A stretch of DNA of 16,458 nt from the NCBI RefSeq assembly GCF_900547205.1, contig NZ_URFY01000071.1, positions 1-16,458 on the forward strand, read 5' to 3'. The position numbers were made by a program, and so were the translations under genes. Within the stretch, counting starts at the first letter, position 1. Every line of letters starts with the position of its first letter. Below, one piece after another: positions 1-7,756 of this stretch. This DNA comes from an uncultured Bacteroides sp. GTDB lineage: Bacteria > Bacteroidota > Bacteroidia > Bacteroidales > Bacteroidaceae. The notes under the pieces are model-generated. The model made no database searches. It was given only the letters and a program-made list of their open reading frames with translations, and was not told the origin of the DNA.

Positions 1-57
1 TAGAATACATGCCTGTCACGCATGGGGTCACGAGTTCGAGTCTCGTACGCACCGCCA
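1..57 (+). tRNA. tRNA-Asp (GTC), 3' part; 5' end outside the window
   Basis: The 3' part of a tRNA is visible. The anticodon arm has the stem CATGC/GCATG around the 7-nt loop CTGTCAC, with anticodon GTC, which reads Asp codons. The T-arm has the stem ACGAG/CTCGT around the loop TTCGAGT. The 3' acceptor strand ACGCACC is followed by discriminator G at 54 and an encoded CCA at 55-57. The D-arm and 5' acceptor strand lie before base 1. It is transcribed convergently with the T6SS genes and is followed by a clear terminator. tRNA 3' ends are frequent integration sites, but no second copy of this end is visible in the window. Confidence 0.95.
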
Positions 58-93
58 CTCACTAAGACAACAAAGTGTCAAAAGGAAGTCAAA

Positions 94-126
94 CAGTTCT
101 AAATCATGGATTTAGAACTGTTTTTT
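94..126 (+). terminator. Intrinsic terminator after tRNA-Asp
   Basis: A perfect 12-bp stem (CAGTTCTAAATC, 94-105, paired with 109-120) closes a 3-nt loop and runs directly into six T residues (121-126). AAA at 91-93 can extend the stem against the first three T residues. This is a textbook rho-independent terminator for plus-strand tRNA transcription. Read on the minus strand only three T residues follow the stem, so it is a poor terminator for the T6SS operon. Confidence 0.88.
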
Positions 127-187
127 ATTATCCCTACGACAACATAATACCACCCTGAAAGCCATCTTGCAGACAAAAATCGTCTCT

Positions 188-230
188 AAATCGTTACTCA
201 AAATTTGAGTACCCCAAAAAGTAACGATTT
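188..230. repeat. 11-bp inverted repeat overlapping a short palindrome
   Basis: AAATCGTTACT (188-198) is the exact reverse complement of 220-230, with a 21-nt spacer. Overlapping the left arm is a second palindrome, TACTCAAA-A-TTTGAGTA (195-211). The two hairpins share bases 195-198 and therefore compete. The repeat lies downstream of tssR. Read on the minus strand, a run of five T appears only after eight further bases, so a classical terminator is not convincing. A structured tssR 3' UTR or a remnant of an inserted element are both possible. Confidence 0.6.
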
Positions 231-362
231 CGTAGGTATATCATTGATTTATAGTAGTTTATAGAATAAAAAAGTATATCCAGAAAAAGTAAAGAATTGA
301 ATATAAACCAATAGCAACAACCATCGGCAACTATTCTCTAAGCCAATTTTTGAGAAAAAAGA

Positions 363-370
363 TACCTTTG
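363..370 (+). promoter_or_regulatory. Possible Bacteroides-type promoter -7 element, pointing into tssR
   Basis: TACCTTTG matches the Bacteroides -7 consensus TAnnTTTG exactly. The matching -33 element TTTG is not seen at the usual spacing; the nearest TTTG (349-352) is only 10 bases upstream. A transcript from here would run antisense into the 3' end of tssR, where no credible plus-strand gene exists. It may be chance in AT-rich DNA, an antisense promoter, or the orphaned promoter of a displaced gene. Confidence 0.25.
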
Positions 371-415
371 TAACTTTACATTATTCATTGTATATTATTT
401 CCATCTATAATCCAT

Positions 416-2788
416 TTACGGTAGCAAGTCCGAAGCTATGTAGTAATAGTTTTGCCCTTCGGTCGTGATTTGTTCCTCACTGCATTTTTTCGTCATATTC
501 TCTTTTCTCTCTTTGAAATATTGGATGAGCTCGTCCAGTTCCTTGTCAGACAACACATCCTTCTTTTTCAGTTCCTTCACCGTTATGCCGTCGAGCATCG
601 GATGATTGGCAGGAACCCCGAATATCTGGCTGTGCGCAAAAGAAAGGGGGTAGCGTTTGATTTCCTTGCGTTTGATTTTACATACCCGGCCGCTTCGCAG
701 TTCCGACATATAGAACCGATACAGATGGCGGCGTATCTTTTTGGTAGACACATACACCGTATCCCTACAGCTTTCTTGATTGGCAGGCAGGTTGTTGAAC
801 GCTACTTCGTCGTCAGGATGCATCCTTTCTTTCAGATAGCGGCACAACTGTTTTACCTTTCCTTTCTTTGGCTTGGTTGCGTCCTTCACGTCCACCTCCA
901 TAGCGCACAGAGTTTCCAATCGTTCCTTTGTCTGTTTCAGTTCCGGGTCGGACAGCAGCAGATAATAGCTCATCAGGCTATCTGCTACATTTACTCTTCC
1001 CGTTTCCCTGTACCACAGCGGAGTAGCATTGTTGAACATCTTTTTGAACTCCCTCTCCGGCTTCATACCTTTCGGCAGATGATACGTGGCAACCAGCAGA
1101 CTGTCCAGTCGGTCTTTGCTGTTACCCACCGAAGCAAATGCAAGGTCTATGCTTTCCCGGAGCAGTTGATGATCCGCCCTTATCTGCGTAACGATGGAAT
1201 CCACTGCACCGGCAAACAATTCCATCGGCAGGGTTTCACCTTTCTCCGGAAACAGGAAACCGCCTTGCGTCATGCTGGCATAGGGATAGTCGAGCATGAG
1301 GAAGTTCGGGCCCGCTTCCCGCAGCAAGTTACTACGACAAAACTGGTCGGCATACAGAATGATATTCCGTTTCTTCTTGGTGCGATAATCGGCGTAATGG
1401 TCAATCATGTTCGAGAGTTGAAGCACGTAGTTGTTGTACTTGTCTTCATTCGATGCGTACAGTTGCCAGCCGAGCAGGCGGCAGTTCTTTTCGTTCAAGG
1501 CTTTCACGATGGAAGAGGGTGCATTCTCCTGCATTTCTCCCGTCTCACCGACTGATATAATCAGATTCACCGCTTCGGGGGCATCGCCGATAAGCTCCAG
1601 CGTACTTCTCATCGCCTTCCATGCCGGCATGGGAGTGCTTTCTGCATCCGTCACTCGTGGCGCCATTTCTACCATCCGGTCTGTCAGCATCTCGTAGTCG
1701 GCGGTCAGTGGAATAGTCTCCATTCCCCGGCGGGTAGCTACCGCCGCCCCGAATTGATACGTGAACGAATCACCGGAGCCGGCAAAGAACGGCCCCAGAT
1801 TCTGGATGGCATTCAACAGCATCGGGTATTGTTCCGGCAACCGGGGAGACTGTTCCATAGCGAACAGAACATTTATCCGTTTCAACTCCTGCTTGATTTG
1901 ATTCCCACGGGTATAAGAGATACCCTTTCCATTGATGTTGAACACTTGGTTATCCCTCTTGTCAATCACCGGTTCAAATGTTCCGCTGACAAACGAGCAA
2001 GCGGAGTCGGTATGGTACGGACGTATCATAGGAGCATATTTCAGCGTCTTTTGCAGAGCCGATACTCCGGAAAATGCCGTTCCGGTGAACACCTGATACC
2101 CGATTTCTTGGAGCATGACGGCGGGAACCCATCCGATGACCTGCTCACCGATTTTATCGGCGGAGAGAGCGGGCGTTTTCGACACCAGTACACTGCGTCT
2201 GTCCTCAGAATGTTTGAGGGCATATACAATGGCGTGAATACCCACCGTGCCCGTTTGCTTCTGCAATTCCGGCTCGCCGAACACTTTCAGTGAATCGGCG
2301 GCGGCGAAATAAGCGTCCGGTTGCATGATTGCCGCAGTATCGCCGATGGCAGTCAACAATTTGTCATGCAGTCCCGACTGTACATCGGTAATGGAAGAGG
2401 GCGACAAAATCAGCCGCGAGCGGTGCATCCATCCCACATACTCCGCTTTCTTGCGCTGCGCCATACGGTTGTTCTTGATATTGGCAGGGTTATATTTAAT
2501 CAGCCGCAGATACTCTCCTTGGGAGCGTATGACTAAAAATGTATCCAGCAGTCCCACTTCCGCAGCCTTCACCTTGCCTCCCGGATTGACATAGGCGGCA
2601 TTCTCCGCCCTGTCCGAGTAGACCACCCACGGTTTGCGGTGGGCGGCGCTTTTGGGCGCCTTTATCCCCTCTATGGAATAATTATCGGAATATTCCCGGG
2701 GGAGCTTCCGCAGTTGGGTGAATCGGTGCACGGGAGCGCACGCCGATAGCACGACGACAGAAATCATTATGGCAAATAACTTTCTCAT
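416..2788 (-). CDS. tssR: TssR, T6SS envelope-complex lipoprotein
   Basis: This 790-aa protein is the last gene of the operon. The N-terminus is a lipoprotein signal with lipobox LSAC and lipidation Cys17 followed by Ala-Pro, so outer-membrane anchoring is likely. Two SH3-like beta segments follow (about residues 52-130 and 170-232), each ending in a GW-hydrophobic pattern (VGWMHRSRL, IGWVPAVML). Residues about 303-480 resemble a von Willebrand A fold (INVLFAMEQSP, later NLIISVGETG) but lack the metal-binding DxSxS. The C-terminal 250 residues are helical and basic. Length, position and order match TssR, a component found only in Bacteroidota T6SSs, where TssN, Q, O, P and R replace the TssJLM membrane complex. 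It begins one base after the tssP stop. Domain calls are by eye; the TssR assignment is strong. Confidence 0.9.
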   Translation of the reverse strand: MRKLFAIMISVVVLSACAPVHRFTQLRKLPREYSDNYSIEGIKAPKSAAHRKPWVVYSDRAENAAYVNPGGKVKAAEVGLLDTFLVIRSQGEYLRLIKYNPANIKNNRMAQRKKAEYVGWMHRSRLILSPSSITDVQSGLHDKLLTAIGDTAAIMQPDAYFAAADSLKVFGEPELQKQTGTVGIHAIVYALKHSEDRRSVLVSKTPALSADKIGEQVIGWVPAVMLQEIGYQVFTGTAFSGVSALQKTLKYAPMIRPYHTDSACSFVSGTFEPVIDKRDNQVFNINGKGISYTRGNQIKQELKRINVLFAMEQSPRLPEQYPMLLNAIQNLGPFFAGSGDSFTYQFGAAVATRRGMETIPLTADYEMLTDRMVEMAPRVTDAESTPMPAWKAMRSTLELIGDAPEAVNLIISVGETGEMQENAPSSIVKALNEKNCRLLGWQLYASNEDKYNNYVLQLSNMIDHYADYRTKKKRNIILYADQFCRSNLLREAGPNFLMLDYPYASMTQGGFLFPEKGETLPMELFAGAVDSIVTQIRADHQLLRESIDLAFASVGNSKDRLDSLLVATYHLPKGMKPEREFKKMFNNATPLWYRETGRVNVADSLMSYYLLLSDPELKQTKERLETLCAMEVDVKDATKPKKGKVKQLCRYLKERMHPDDEVAFNNLPANQESCRDTVYVSTKKIRRHLYRFYMSELRSGRVCKIKRKEIKRYPLSFAHSQIFGVPANHPMLDGITVKELKKKDVLSDKELDELIQYFKERKENMTKKCSEEQITTEGQNYYYIASDLLP

Positions 2789-2789
2789 T

Positions 2790-3683
2790 TCATTTCTTTT
2801 TTTCGGTTTGCATTACCGTTATCTGGCTGATATATCCGCTCTCTTCATCCTCCGTCTCGACGATGACGTTCAGGATAATCGTTTCTTTCCTGCCGATGTG
2901 GTGCAGCCCTTGGCAATAGGAATAGAAGTCGTTATATTTATTATTGTTGATGACAACCAGCGTGTTCGGGTCATTATTGAAATACTTGTTCACTACATAG
3001 TTGTAGTTTACATTAAAGGGCTTGCCGTCTACAATATTCTGCAACTTCTCCTTGATGTCCCGACCGATGAGCACCATTACATCGGTAGAATCATTCTCCG
3101 AATAATAGGGCAATATTTTAATCCGGTGTCGGATGGGATAGCGTGTATTCTCCGTACTGAGCAGCACTTCGTATTCACCCGGCTGGGTATAGGCATACAG
3201 TGCCGTTTTCTCACGGGAATCAATCATTCCCGTCTCTCCGAACTCCCATCGCCACTGTTCGTCGTCCCCTTCGCCACGGAAGATGATATTTTCTCCCTGA
3301 ATGGTTTCTTGGAGAGCGATGATACGCACCAGATGCCGGTCTTCCGAGTTGCTCTCCTCTTTGACCCTCACGTCAAAGTAGCGTTCCAGATTTCCGTTGA
3401 CCGTCAGTCGGATTTTGTACGCCCCTTTTTGTTTGAACAGATGGCGTCCGCTACGTTCTTTGGATGTCTGGTTATCGCCGAACTCCCAGTACCATGTCCT
3501 CGCACCCGATGTGGAATCGGAAAAAAGCACTTCCTCTCCCATGACAGGGTCTAATGGAGTTACCGTAGCCTGAATCTCCTGCCCCTGCGAGCAGGCTCTC
3601 ACTACCAGCAGGAATACCATCATCAGTACGATAACGGAGATAAAGATATAGAGCACCTTCGTATTCAGGAATTTATTCATCAT
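2790..3683 (-). CDS. tssP: TssP, PKD-domain T6SS envelope-complex protein
   Basis: This 297-aa protein has a strong hydrophobic segment (about residues 9-29), then a periplasmic region with two PKD-type Ig folds. The first (about 36-108) carries WEFGD at 66-70 and a G-Y-K-I-R-L strand. The second (about 117-191) carries WEFGE at 146-150 and G-E-Y-E-V-L-L. A C-terminal domain of about 100 residues has no recognised fold. The start codon overlaps the tssO stop as ATGA, indicating translational coupling; two Met codons stand in tandem there. In the Bacteroidota T6SS the PKD protein between the small membrane proteins and TssR is TssP. VRACS at 28-32 weakly resembles a lipobox, but Arg at -2 is unusual, so a plain inner-membrane anchor is favoured. 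Confidence 0.82.
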   Translation of the reverse strand: MMNKFLNTKVLYIFISVIVLMMVFLLVVRACSQGQEIQATVTPLDPVMGEEVLFSDSTSGARTWYWEFGDNQTSKERSGRHLFKQKGAYKIRLTVNGNLERYFDVRVKEESNSEDRHLVRIIALQETIQGENIIFRGEGDDEQWRWEFGETGMIDSREKTALYAYTQPGEYEVLLSTENTRYPIRHRIKILPYYSENDSTDVMVLIGRDIKEKLQNIVDGKPFNVNYNYVVNKYFNNDPNTLVVINNNKYNDFYSYCQGLHHIGRKETIILNVIVETEDEESGYISQITVMQTEKKK

Positions 3684-4207
3684 GGCTTACCTCCTTTGTT
3701 TTTCAGTTCGCCTTCTTTCTTTTGGAGTCCCAGTTCGCACTCTTCCAGATTCTTCTTGAACTTCACTATGTTATCCTGCTTGCTCCACAGTTCTTTCTTG
3801 TCGGCAAACCACATCTCATATACCGAAGCCAGATGCCAGAACATCTTGTTGCGTTTGTCGAAGCTGTTTTTCTCCCATTGCTTGGCAAGGTCGTTTATCA
3901 GGAACTTTATATCATTCTCTTCATACGATGCGTTCACTCCCGGCTCGAAATGTTCGATTCGCGAGAACAGCGTGTCTGCGCTCACTATTTGTGCCGACTG
4001 TATGTTCTGAAATTCCTTTTGCCGTTCCATCTTCTTGATGACCATTATTTTATTGGAGAAGATGTGGCGTGTCCCTGAATACTTGAAAAGAATAAATCCA
4101 CAGGCTCCTGTGATAACAATAAACAGGGTAAGCACATATACAAATCCGACAAAGCGTTCACGCTCACTGACGGGTTTGCTGCTTTTATTTTGGGGGGTTA
4201 TGCTCAT
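3680..4207 (-). CDS. tssO: TssO, single-pass T6SS envelope-complex protein
   Basis: This 175-aa protein has a short polar N-terminus with the ERERF pattern, one transmembrane helix (about residues 20-42), then a helical, charged region with likely coiled-coil stretches (about 55-85 and 135-170). It should sit in the inner membrane with most of its mass in the periplasm. The N-terminal pattern of charged residues followed by a Phe-rich helix fits the TssO family of Bacteroidota T6SSs. It starts 12 bases after the preceding small membrane-protein gene and overlaps tssP by 4 bp. The two small proteins here have the same architecture, so the O and Q labels could be exchanged. I used the published component order N-Q-O-P-R and the N-terminal pattern to decide. 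Confidence 0.72.
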   Translation of the reverse strand: MSITPQNKSSKPVSERERFVGFVYVLTLFIVITGACGFILFKYSGTRHIFSNKIMVIKKMERQKEFQNIQSAQIVSADTLFSRIEHFEPGVNASYEENDIKFLINDLAKQWEKNSFDKRNKMFWHLASVYEMWFADKKELWSKQDNIVKFKKNLEECELGLQKKEGELKNKGGKP

Positions 4208-4219
4208 ATCTTTCTTATT

Positions 4220-4723
4220 TTACTTTTCTACACTAATGTTTCCCAATGTCAGCTTTCGGGCAGCCTGTTTGTTGTCCTGAATGCACCGCATCAGGTCGTT
4301 CCTCACAAGGCTCTCTTCGATAACCGCCTTACGTATGGCTTCTTTGGTATCCATAAACACATTGATTTGCGAAGCCAGATTGTTGTACATAAGTACATCC
4401 TTGCTATCCATCCGTTGCAGTTCCTCGATAAGCTCCATCTTGCGTGTACTGACCACTTTCTGGAGCATCACCTGATTCAGCCGGTCGTTGCTGCCCATCA
4501 GAAGCAGGTAGTTGTACAGCGAATCCACTTTATCCACCAGCCCAATCTGCTTGGCGTAAATCTTGTCGTATTCTGCCGTCTTGGATTCCATTAGCTTATA
4601 CTCGCTTCCGTTCGTACGGATAAATCCCGTAAGCAGTGCCATGCTCAGAGCCGTACTGATTAACAGTCCTCCGGCAAATTCCAAATATCCACGGACGATT
4701 TTATCACTGTTCTTTGCTTTCAT
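4220..4723 (-). CDS. tssQ: TssQ, small single-pass T6SS envelope-complex protein
   Basis: This 167-aa protein has one transmembrane helix near the N-terminus (about residues 14-34) followed by a long, almost entirely helical region rich in Glu, Lys, Leu and Met, which suggests a periplasmic coiled coil. There is no Cys near the N-terminus, so it is not a lipoprotein. It begins 6 bases after the tssG stop and is followed 12 bases later by tssO. Position and size fit TssQ of the Bacteroidota-specific TssNQOPR complex. The label rests mainly on gene order; TssO is the alternative. Confidence 0.65.
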   Translation of the reverse strand: MKAKNSDKIVRGYLEFAGGLLISTALSMALLTGFIRTNGSEYKLMESKTAEYDKIYAKQIGLVDKVDSLYNYLLLMGSNDRLNQVMLQKVVSTRKMELIEELQRMDSKDVLMYNNLASQINVFMDTKEAIRKAVIEESLVRNDLMRCIQDNKQAARKLTLGNISVEK

Positions 4724-4729
4724 AATATC

Positions 4730-5686
4730 TCATAAATAAGTGTTTATCCCGAGGTAACACGGACTGGCGTCACCCGTCGGTTTTAAATAAGTCTTGCGTT
4801 CGTCAGGGGCAACGCTGACCGTCACCTCGAACTCCTGCCATGCGCCGAGGAAAATATCCGCCAGCATCTCAAGAGCTTTGCGGGAGCGGTTGCCGGGCAG
4901 GAATCTTTCCACCTCCCGTGTCGGTATATCGCCGATGTGTATGTGCAAATCCGCTTCCGCATTATTCAGCACCCCCACATTCACGCTGTCTGTCCCCAGT
5001 CTCATGTTCCCGAGCCGGTTCGTTTTCTCCGCCTTTATGGTTCGTTGCGCCATTCGGGGGCGTACCCTTACCGGAGCTTCCAAAATCTGCGACAGTGCGT
5101 CGCTTACCTCTTCCAGCCTGCCCCGTATCGAATAGATGTGGGGCATGAACTTTATGAACAGCAGCGCACCCCGTCCGGACAGAATATGGATAACCGGCCA
5201 GCAGGCGGCAAAGAGTTTTGCATAATCGGCGTATTTGTTCTTTTTGTCGTACCGTAGTTCCAGCAGTTGTGCCTGTATTCCTTCTCTGTCCACTTCGCTT
5301 TCCAGCAGGCTGAAAAACCGGCGGATGTAGAACTCCTCGTTGCGGTGTAGCTGCATCTCTTCCAGTATCAGTTCCAGGTCTTTCACCTTGCCCGGAAAGA
5401 GTGCGTCATGGAACAGTCCTTCCGGCAGCGAATCATAAATCCCCCGCCGGTTGGTCTTTAGCTCTATGTACGCACCCTCCGCCATGCCCGCATGATGCCT
5501 GTGCTTCACCGACCGGATGTCTTTCGATACATTGCTCAGGTTATTGCCGTCACGCACCATCATTATCTGGGCGGTGTCGAATCCGGCTTCCGCCAGCAAG
5601 GCGCCGTAGAGTTCCGCCTTGAAGTCGGTATCCATCGTATTGGGCGGGAGATGCCCTTTTATCTCTTTGGGTAAGCGGTATTCCAT
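4730..5686 (-). CDS. tssG: TssG, T6SS baseplate wedge protein
   Basis: This 318-aa soluble protein matches TssG in length and in its C-terminal signature. A strand with HIHIG (248-252) is followed by R-F-L-P-G at 261-265, corresponding to the FLPG turn of TssG, and the protein ends in a final LG-x-x-T-Y-L, comparable to the LGxxTWL tail of proteobacterial TssG. With TssF and TssE it forms the cytoplasmic baseplate wedge that docks VgrG and starts sheath assembly. tssF and tssE are not in the window. The gene follows tssK after 4 bases and precedes tssQ by 6. It has no signal peptide or membrane segment, as expected. Confidence 0.85.
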   Translation of the reverse strand: MEYRLPKEIKGHLPPNTMDTDFKAELYGALLAEAGFDTAQIMMVRDGNNLSNVSKDIRSVKHRHHAGMAEGAYIELKTNRRGIYDSLPEGLFHDALFPGKVKDLELILEEMQLHRNEEFYIRRFFSLLESEVDREGIQAQLLELRYDKKNKYADYAKLFAACWPVIHILSGRGALLFIKFMPHIYSIRGRLEEVSDALSQILEAPVRVRPRMAQRTIKAEKTNRLGNMRLGTDSVNVGVLNNAEADLHIHIGDIPTREVERFLPGNRSRKALEMLADIFLGAWQEFEVTVSVAPDERKTYLKPTGDASPCYLGINTYL

Positions 5687-5690
5687 ATCA

Positions 5691-6833
5691 TCAGTCCATT
5701 ATGCTCCATGATTTGTTCTGTCCCGTAGTACTGCTGCCCGTAGTACGTTCCGATACCACGATATTCTCTTTATGCTGCCCGATATATTCCAGCGTGCTGA
5801 GCCGTTGCCACAGTTCGGTGAGCGTGTACATGAACGAATAGGCACGCACCATCGAAGCACGTATATCCGTGTGCTCGTACAGCATCTCCAGCGTATCGGA
5901 CAGTTGCTCGTCGAACGAGCCGGGCGTCACGTCGCTCCACTCATAGAAATACTTCTGCGTTTCCTCCTTTTGCGTTCCCGACAGATAGCTGAAGCTCACG
6001 TACATGATATGCGCCAGACTCGATACGGAATCCAGTACATCAATAGGGGCATTGTACAATCCCTTATTGGTATAACTGAATTGCAGGGTGGCGAGATAGC
6101 GGAGCATCTCCCGGCATATCAGGGAGATGTGATTACCCAATTCACCGCGATTGTCCCTGTTATGTATTTTGGCTATGATGTTCTTGCTATAAGTCTCAAG
6201 CGAGCGGAACATATTTCCGAACTTGGCATGATACTCTTGCAGTTCGGGGTGGCTCTTCATCGTCGTGCACGGTGGGATAAAGTCGGCATCTACCATGAAT
6301 CGCTCGGCATCCTTGCGGATGCGGCCGATGGTCAGGTAATGCGAACCCAGTTCGCTGATGTTGATTTCCCCTTTGGGCATCACGAACAGCCGGTAGGAAG
6401 GCAGGGCGTTCGGATGGCGGGGCGGTACTTCTTCCGGATTAGGTTCGCCCGAGCCTATCCGGTGGAACGGGTCTACCGAGAGGATGATGTCCCATTGGGT
6501 GACATTCTTGCGGGTGTCTGATTCCACCGGGTAGTTCTTCACCAGTTCGCTGCCCGCTTCGGCGGCGTCAAACTGGATGCGGATGCCCGATGCGGTTACC
6601 GCATCGCAGTATTTCAGCCGCACTTCGATGTGTCCCGTTACGTGCTGGCTGATGCGGATACCGTTTTCCCCGCCTCTGTTTTGCCGTGCGGGCAGCAGCC
6701 CGTAGTTATAACTGTTGGTTCGTACTTCTATGCTGTCGCGAACGCTATCCAGAAAGTAATCGTCATGTTGGTTGAAGATGGCGGCTGACAGCGGCATACA
6801 GTCCGACCAGTTCACTAAATTTTTCTTTGCCAT
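5691..6833 (-). CDS. tssK: TssK, T6SS baseplate to membrane-complex connector
   Basis: This 380-aa soluble protein begins with the TssK shell-domain signature: V-N-W-S-D-x-M-P-L at residues 7-15, then IFNQHDDYF, equivalent to the W-x-x-G-M-x-L-x-P-x-H-F start of proteobacterial TssK. TssK trimers join the baseplate wedges to the envelope complex; in Bacteroidota the membrane partner is TssN, encoded just upstream. The frame stays open to a GTG at 6863 inside tssN, but I chose the ATG at 6833, which gives MAKKNLVNW, avoids the overlap and has an AT-rich leader. The last 20 residues are polar and low in complexity. tssG follows after 4 bases. Confidence 0.88.
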   Translation of the reverse strand: MAKKNLVNWSDCMPLSAAIFNQHDDYFLDSVRDSIEVRTNSYNYGLLPARQNRGGENGIRISQHVTGHIEVRLKYCDAVTASGIRIQFDAAEAGSELVKNYPVESDTRKNVTQWDIILSVDPFHRIGSGEPNPEEVPPRHPNALPSYRLFVMPKGEINISELGSHYLTIGRIRKDAERFMVDADFIPPCTTMKSHPELQEYHAKFGNMFRSLETYSKNIIAKIHNRDNRGELGNHISLICREMLRYLATLQFSYTNKGLYNAPIDVLDSVSSLAHIMYVSFSYLSGTQKEETQKYFYEWSDVTPGSFDEQLSDTLEMLYEHTDIRASMVRAYSFMYTLTELWQRLSTLEYIGQHKENIVVSERTTGSSTTGQNKSWSIMD

Positions 6834-6852
6834 ATAGTATATATTTTTAATC

Positions 6853-7701
6853 TTAGTTTTCACTATGTTCCATCACCCGTTTGGCTACAATCACATCACG
6901 GCTGCGGATGCGGTTATCCTTTACCGTCAGGTTGAAGTCTATGTAATGCCGGGGAGATAGCAAAGTGGGTTTCCGGTAGAAAATCCATCCTCCCTCTTTG
7001 GCTGCATAGTCGTCTATCGGAGCTTGCGGAGATTTCAGGTTGTAGTCGTCTATCATCCGGTGAAACCATGTGCCGTATTGCATCTCGTCCGGTGCTTTCA
7101 CGCTGAGCTTGACCGGTTCCCGGTCGCTCTCTTGCTTGTATAGCTCTATTTGCAGGACTTGCAGGCTGCCCGGGTCAAAATATCTGTCCTGTTCCGTGTC
7201 GTCTGTGTATCTCCATACTTCATATACGGGAATCGGGATGGCGATAAAGATGCGGTAGGTACGGATAAATACCGATACAATGACGAATGGAATCAGACAC
7301 GTGGATGCCCACAGTCCGTATTTCAATTCATTGCAGAGATTGAAGACAAGGGTGAAGAACAACATGGATACTACCAGTATAAAACTGGTAAGTATGATTT
7401 CGTGGCGGTATTTGTAGTCGTCTTTATACACCCATGATGTCAGTCGTATGTTATACCCGCCTAAAAGGAGGTATAGCATGGCAAGAAAGATATAGCCGTA
7501 GGGCATGAAACCGTAATCGAGGAATCCCAGCAGAGCAGGGAGCGTCAGGATGGCGATTGCACCGAGGGTGTAGCCTACCAGCCGTTTGTTACCCAGCAAG
7601 GCGTTCTTCTTGGCTATGAAAATGCCTAACCCTACCAGTAGCAATCCCATTATCGGGTAGAGCAGGTAGGTGAAGGCGAGGGTTTGGAAGAATGAGTTCA
7701 T
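6853..7701 (-). CDS. tssN: TssN, polytopic inner-membrane T6SS protein
   Basis: This 282-aa protein has five predicted transmembrane helices (about residues 8-30, 41-61, 68-84, 101-121 and 129-147), then a soluble domain of about 130 residues rich in Tyr, Trp and Asp that is probably cytoplasmic. This architecture matches TssN of Bacteroidota T6SSs, reported to connect the membrane complex to the baseplate. It is the first core gene after the cargo region, and base composition rises from about here on. The 55 bases before it contain no clear promoter, so it may be read through from the cargo genes. The stop lies 19 bases before the preferred tssK start. Confidence 0.88.
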   Translation of the reverse strand: MNSFFQTLAFTYLLYPIMGLLLVGLGIFIAKKNALLGNKRLVGYTLGAIAILTLPALLGFLDYGFMPYGYIFLAMLYLLLGGYNIRLTSWVYKDDYKYRHEIILTSFILVVSMLFFTLVFNLCNELKYGLWASTCLIPFVIVSVFIRTYRIFIAIPIPVYEVWRYTDDTEQDRYFDPGSLQVLQIELYKQESDREPVKLSVKAPDEMQYGTWFHRMIDDYNLKSPQAPIDDYAAKEGGWIFYRKPTLLSPRHYIDFNLTVKDNRIRSRDVIVAKRVMEHSEN

Positions 7702-7756
7702 ATTTTAGTTTTTATAATAATGTGTTCTACAAATAGGTAATATATACTACTGAATA

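Larger units (their letters stand above)
128..415. other. Gene-free stretch between the tRNA terminator and tssR
   Basis: About 290 AT-rich bases lie between the tRNA-Asp terminator and the tssR stop codon. They contain the inverted repeat at 188-230, the -7-like element at 363-370, and a widely spaced pair of 7-bp inverted words, CCTACGA (133-139) and TCGTAGG (230-236). No open frame worth calling and no strong terminator for the minus-strand operon was found. Confidence 0.6.

Noticed and set aside
1..57. Direct repeat of the tRNA end as an attachment site in this window
   Set aside because: No second copy of the T-arm and acceptor sequence was seen elsewhere in the window.
452..1555. Plus-strand open frame of 367 codons opposite tssR
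   Set aside because: It is antisense to the well-supported tssR gene, its product is a low-logic string rich in His, Phe and Gln with no domain, and it reflects codon use of the opposite strand.
2718..3554. Plus-strand open frame of 278 codons opposite tssP and the start of tssR
   Set aside because: It spans two convincing minus-strand genes and has no recognisable features.
5772..6521. Plus-strand open frame of 249 codons opposite tssK
   Set aside because: Antisense shadow in GC-richer DNA; the tssK product has family signatures and this one has none.
6834..6863. GTG start extending TssK by 10 residues
   Set aside because: It overlaps the end of tssN, uses a rarer start, and the family signature starts just after the ATG at 6833.
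7702..7756. Possible promoter before tssN in the 55-base gap
   Set aside because: No TAnnTTTG element on the minus strand; the closest string has wrong spacing, so nothing is supported.
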